A stretch of 64,000 nucleotides of DNA from Altererythrobacter sp. B11. Its GTDB lineage: Bacteria; Pseudomonadota; Alphaproteobacteria; Sphingomonadales; Sphingomonadaceae. A program made the position numbers and the translations under genes. The notes under the pieces were generated by a model. That model was not told the DNA's origin and made no database searches. It saw only the letters and a list, made by a program, of their open reading frames with translations. Position 1 is the first letter of the stretch. Each line of letters opens with the position of its first letter. Location of the stretch: positions 620,001 through 684,000 of the forward strand of contig NZ_AP018498.1 of the NCBI RefSeq assembly GCF_003569745.1, in the 5' to 3' direction. This document shows, piece after piece, positions 61,901 through 64,000 of the stretch.

Positions 61901-63271
61901 CTACTTCCGGTCCTTCTGGCGTTCAAGCTGCGCCCGCGCCTGCAGCTCCACATCCTGCGCGCGAATCCAATCGGGCGAGCCTTCGGGCAGGCCACGCTCG
62001 GCCGCCTGTGCGCTGCGCAGCGCCTCGGCCGGATTGCCTGTCATCACCTGCTGTTCGGCGCTCGCCAGCCGGGCGCGGGGCATGTCGCCATTGGCGGCAT
62101 AGACAACGCCCAGCTGATACCAGGCGAATGGTATCTCGCGGTCGCGCCCCACCGCGGCGCGCAGCACCTGCTCCGCTTCCGGATAATTGGCGGAATCTTC
62201 CGTGGCGATCAGTGCGTGGCCGAAGGTGGAAGCGATCAGCGGGGTGAAATGGGTCAGTTCGCTCGCCCGCCGCAGCGGCGCCAGCGCGTCCCCCGGCCTG
62301 CCCGATTCGAGCAGCACCTGCCCCTGCAGTTCGAGGAAATAGGGATTGTCCGGTTCCTCGGCGATCAGCGCTTCGGTCTCGGCCAGTGCCTTATCCATCC
62401 GCGCTTCCTTGTGATAGGCGTAGGCGCGAGCGTAGCGCGCAGGCACGCCGGTCATCGTCTCGGGATAGGCATTCAGCGTCTGCGCCGGCGTGGCGAGATA
62501 GCCATAGAGCTTGGCCTTGATCGCCAGGAAGCGGCGCTGCTGGTCGGCATCGGGCGGGGTGTTCCACGCCGGATCCTTCTCATACACCCCCTCCAGCCGC
62601 GAAATACGGTCCCCCGTCAGCGGGTGGGTGCGGGCGAAGCCGGCTTCGTCGCTCTGGCTGTAGCCGTAGCGGAATTCCTGATTCTGCAGCTTCTTGAAGA
62701 AGGCGAGCGAGCCCTTGCCGGTGATGCCCGCCTTGGAAAGATACTCGGCGCCCGCGGCATCGGCGCTGGCTTCCTGAGTGCGGCTGAACTGCAGGAAGCT
62801 GCCGATGGCGGCCTGCTGGCCCAGCGCCATGGCGCCCATGCCGGCTTCCGGCGCGCCGGCCAGTGCCGCCGCCAGCCCCACCAACATGGAAAGCGCGCTG
62901 ATCTTGGTCGCCTTGCCGGCTCCCTGCGAATAGCCGATGATGTGGCCGCCGGTGATATGCCCCAGCTCGTGCGCCAGCACGCCCTGCACTTCATTGGCGC
63001 TTTCCGCCGCATTGATGAGGCCGGAATGGACATAGATCCGCTGCCCGCCCGCAACGAAGGCGTTGATCGATGGATCGTTGAGCAGCACCACGTCCACCGC
63101 GCCGGGCTGGAGCCCCGCGGCCGCGGCCAGCGGATCGATCATCTGCTGCAGCAGCGCCTCGGTTTCGGCGTCGCGCAGCACATCCTGCGCCGCAGCCGGC
63201 TGCGCCAGGGCGAAGGCGGACAATGCCAGAAGGGCCAGCAGGCGGGACAGCGGACGAAGGAGGGCGCGCAT
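61901..63271 (-). CDS. Periplasmic M48 metalloprotease with TPR region (BepA-like)
   Basis: A 456-residue protein. Signal peptide ends at QPAAAQ. The M48 domain has HELGH (about 107) followed by the third ligand Glu in EASADAAGAEYL. The C-terminal half (LAETEALIAEEPDNPYFLELQGQVLLESGRPGDALAPLRRA and later repeats) is TPR-like. The arrangement matches BepA/YfgC, which maintains outer-membrane protein assembly. Placed upstream of the dsbA-like gene on the same strand, likely an operon for envelope quality. Confidence 0.9.
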   Translation of the reverse strand: MRALLRPLSRLLALLALSAFALAQPAAAQDVLRDAETEALLQQMIDPLAAAAGLQPGAVDVVLLNDPSINAFVAGGQRIYVHSGLINAAESANEVQGVLAHELGHITGGHIIGYSQGAGKATKISALSMLVGLAAALAGAPEAGMGAMALGQQAAIGSFLQFSRTQEASADAAGAEYLSKAGITGKGSLAFFKKLQNQEFRYGYSQSDEAGFARTHPLTGDRISRLEGVYEKDPAWNTPPDADQQRRFLAIKAKLYGYLATPAQTLNAYPETMTGVPARYARAYAYHKEARMDKALAETEALIAEEPDNPYFLELQGQVLLESGRPGDALAPLRRASELTHFTPLIASTFGHALIATEDSANYPEAEQVLRAAVGRDREIPFAWYQLGVVYAANGDMPRARLASAEQQVMTGNPAEALRSAQAAERGLPEGSPDWIRAQDVELQARAQLERQKDRK

Positions 63272-63349
63272 AGCCGCAGGGCTAGCGCATTTGCGCCTGA
63301 ACGGGAACTGAAGTGGCGACAGCGTCCGCGCGCGGCGGGTTTCGGGCGG

Positions 63350-64000
63350 TCAGCCGAGCAGGCGGCGCGCGGCGCGCTCCACCAGCCCGTCATCCTCCGG
63401 CACTTCGCCCAGCACGACCACTTCGCCGTCCTGCTCGCGGCGGATCATCACCAGGCCGAATTCGCTGCCTTCCACCGGAATGGCGGCGAGGCCGGTGGGT
63501 TCGATCCGGCGCAGCTTGCTTTCCAGCGCCTTGCGCCGCGTGTTCGGCTTCGCCTCCCGGCCTTGTTCCTCGCGCCGCAGGCGGCGCTCTTCCTTGACCA
63601 CACCCTTGAGGCCCCCTTCCGCATCGCGGAGGAAGCCGGCGAGCGTGCCGCGCGGCAGGTCCAGCCGGCGGGCGTGATTCAGCGCAGCGGCGTATTCGGC
63701 CAGCCGCGTCTTGTCGTAATCGGCGCCGAACACCAGCTTCGCCACCGGCGTCATCGGCGCGCGATCCTGCATGGCGAGGCCCGCGTCGGCCAGCAGTTCG
63801 GCGAATTCCTCCGCCTCCCCATCGGCCGCGAGGGAGAAATCATAGGCGTGGCCGATCGCGGCATAGAGCGCCGCACGGGTGCGATCCTCGCAGCTGAGCG
63901 CAATGCTCGCCATCTCGCGTGCGGCGGCCAGCCAGTCGCTGAGGCTGGCTTCGTCCGGCACAGCGGAGGACGCCACATCGGCGAAGGAATCGGGCGTGAG
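63350..64000 (-). CDS. Unknown protein, 5' end outside window
   Basis: An open frame reaching the right edge; 216 residues are visible. It begins (as seen) DVASSAVPDEASLSDWLAAAREMASIALSCEDR and has a helical N-terminal half, an Arg/Lys/Glu-rich middle (KGVVKEERRLRREEQGREAKPNTRRKALESKL), and a C-terminal strand region (GSEFGLVMIRREQDGEVVVLGEV). No family recognised. The GTG at 63976 is not a convincing start because the frame continues upstream. Confidence 0.65.
   Translation of the reverse strand, partial: LTPDSFADVASSAVPDEASLSDWLAAAREMASIALSCEDRTRAALYAAIGHAYDFSLAADGEAEEFAELLADAGLAMQDRAPMTPVAKLVFGADYDKTRLAEYAAALNHARRLDLPRGTLAGFLRDAEGGLKGVVKEERRLRREEQGREAKPNTRRKALESKLRRIEPTGLAAIPVEGSEFGLVMIRREQDGEVVVLGEVPEDDGLVERAARRLLG

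Noticed and set aside
1-64000. Mobile elements, CRISPR arrays and integrase sites
   Set aside because: No transposase, integrase or regularly spaced repeat was found; gene content and base composition look uniform.

Overview
The window is high-GC chromosomal DNA from an alphaproteobacterium, most likely order Sphingomonadales (Erythrobacteraceae or Sphingomonadaceae). The evidence is the gene order mnmE-mnmG-rsmG-parA-parB, rho-hemJ-hemE, then a divergent ppsR-maf-aroE-coaE-dnaQ block, together with PopZ, a ThiS-ThiG fusion, several alphaproteobacterial DUF families and TonB-free, housekeeping-dominated content. No insertion sequence, prophage, CRISPR array, rRNA or tRNA was recognised.

Layout. 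1-3.4 kb: tail of a DUF815 ATPase, a PQQ-type sugar dehydrogenase, free-methionine-sulfoxide reductase and a glycine-zipper envelope protein. 3.4-9.3 kb: the minus-strand cluster mnmE, mnmG, rsmG, parA, parB, with three parS-like palindromes inside it. 9.4-13.1 kb: dienelactone hydrolase, rho, hemJ, hemE. 13.1-13.4 kb: a 302-base gap between hemE and ppsR that sits where oriC lies in Caulobacter and Rickettsia; it carries an AT-rich stretch, DnaA-box-like sites, tandem 20-mers and five GANTC sites. 13.4-22.3 kb: ppsR-maf-aroE-coaE-dnaQ, hpf-ptsN, a thioesterase, a cell-wall hydrolase, xthA-erpA, a CBS protein and a ferredoxin. 22.3-25 kb: pcm-like, tolC and popZ operon. 25-31.3 kb: class I fumarase, a LytS/LytTR two-component pair, UrcA, a lipid kinase and a phosphoesterase. 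31.4-41 kb: rplM-rpsI, cutA-ctaA, a MerC gene with a Zur-like box, thiSG, an acyl-CoA ligase, ggt and pyrD. 41-47.4 kb: the SUF operon, which includes an unexpected DUF559 gene. 47.4-64 kb: envelope and unknown genes, adenosine kinase, the divergent purD/xseA pair, an M23 lipoprotein, rpmB, tadA, RNase T2, nadC, a second LytTR pair, a DsbA-like protein, an M48 protease and a truncated unknown gene at the right edge.

Functional themes. Chromosome replication and segregation (putative oriC, parABS, PopZ, DnaQ, XseA) sit together in the first 25 kb plus xseA. Fe-S biogenesis is served by the Rrf2 regulator plus SufBCDS, SufT and SufA, and separately by ErpA next to xthA. Translation genes (uS9, bL13/uL13, bL28, TadA, MnmE/G, RsmG, HPF) are dispersed. 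The most unusual points are the DUF559 nuclease-fold protein with a lost acidic residue inside the suf operon, an RNase T2 that appears to need a CTG start, purD and xseA whose start codons overlap in one CATG, the MnmE without a visible G4 motif, and a structured intergenic RNA candidate upstream of sufR.
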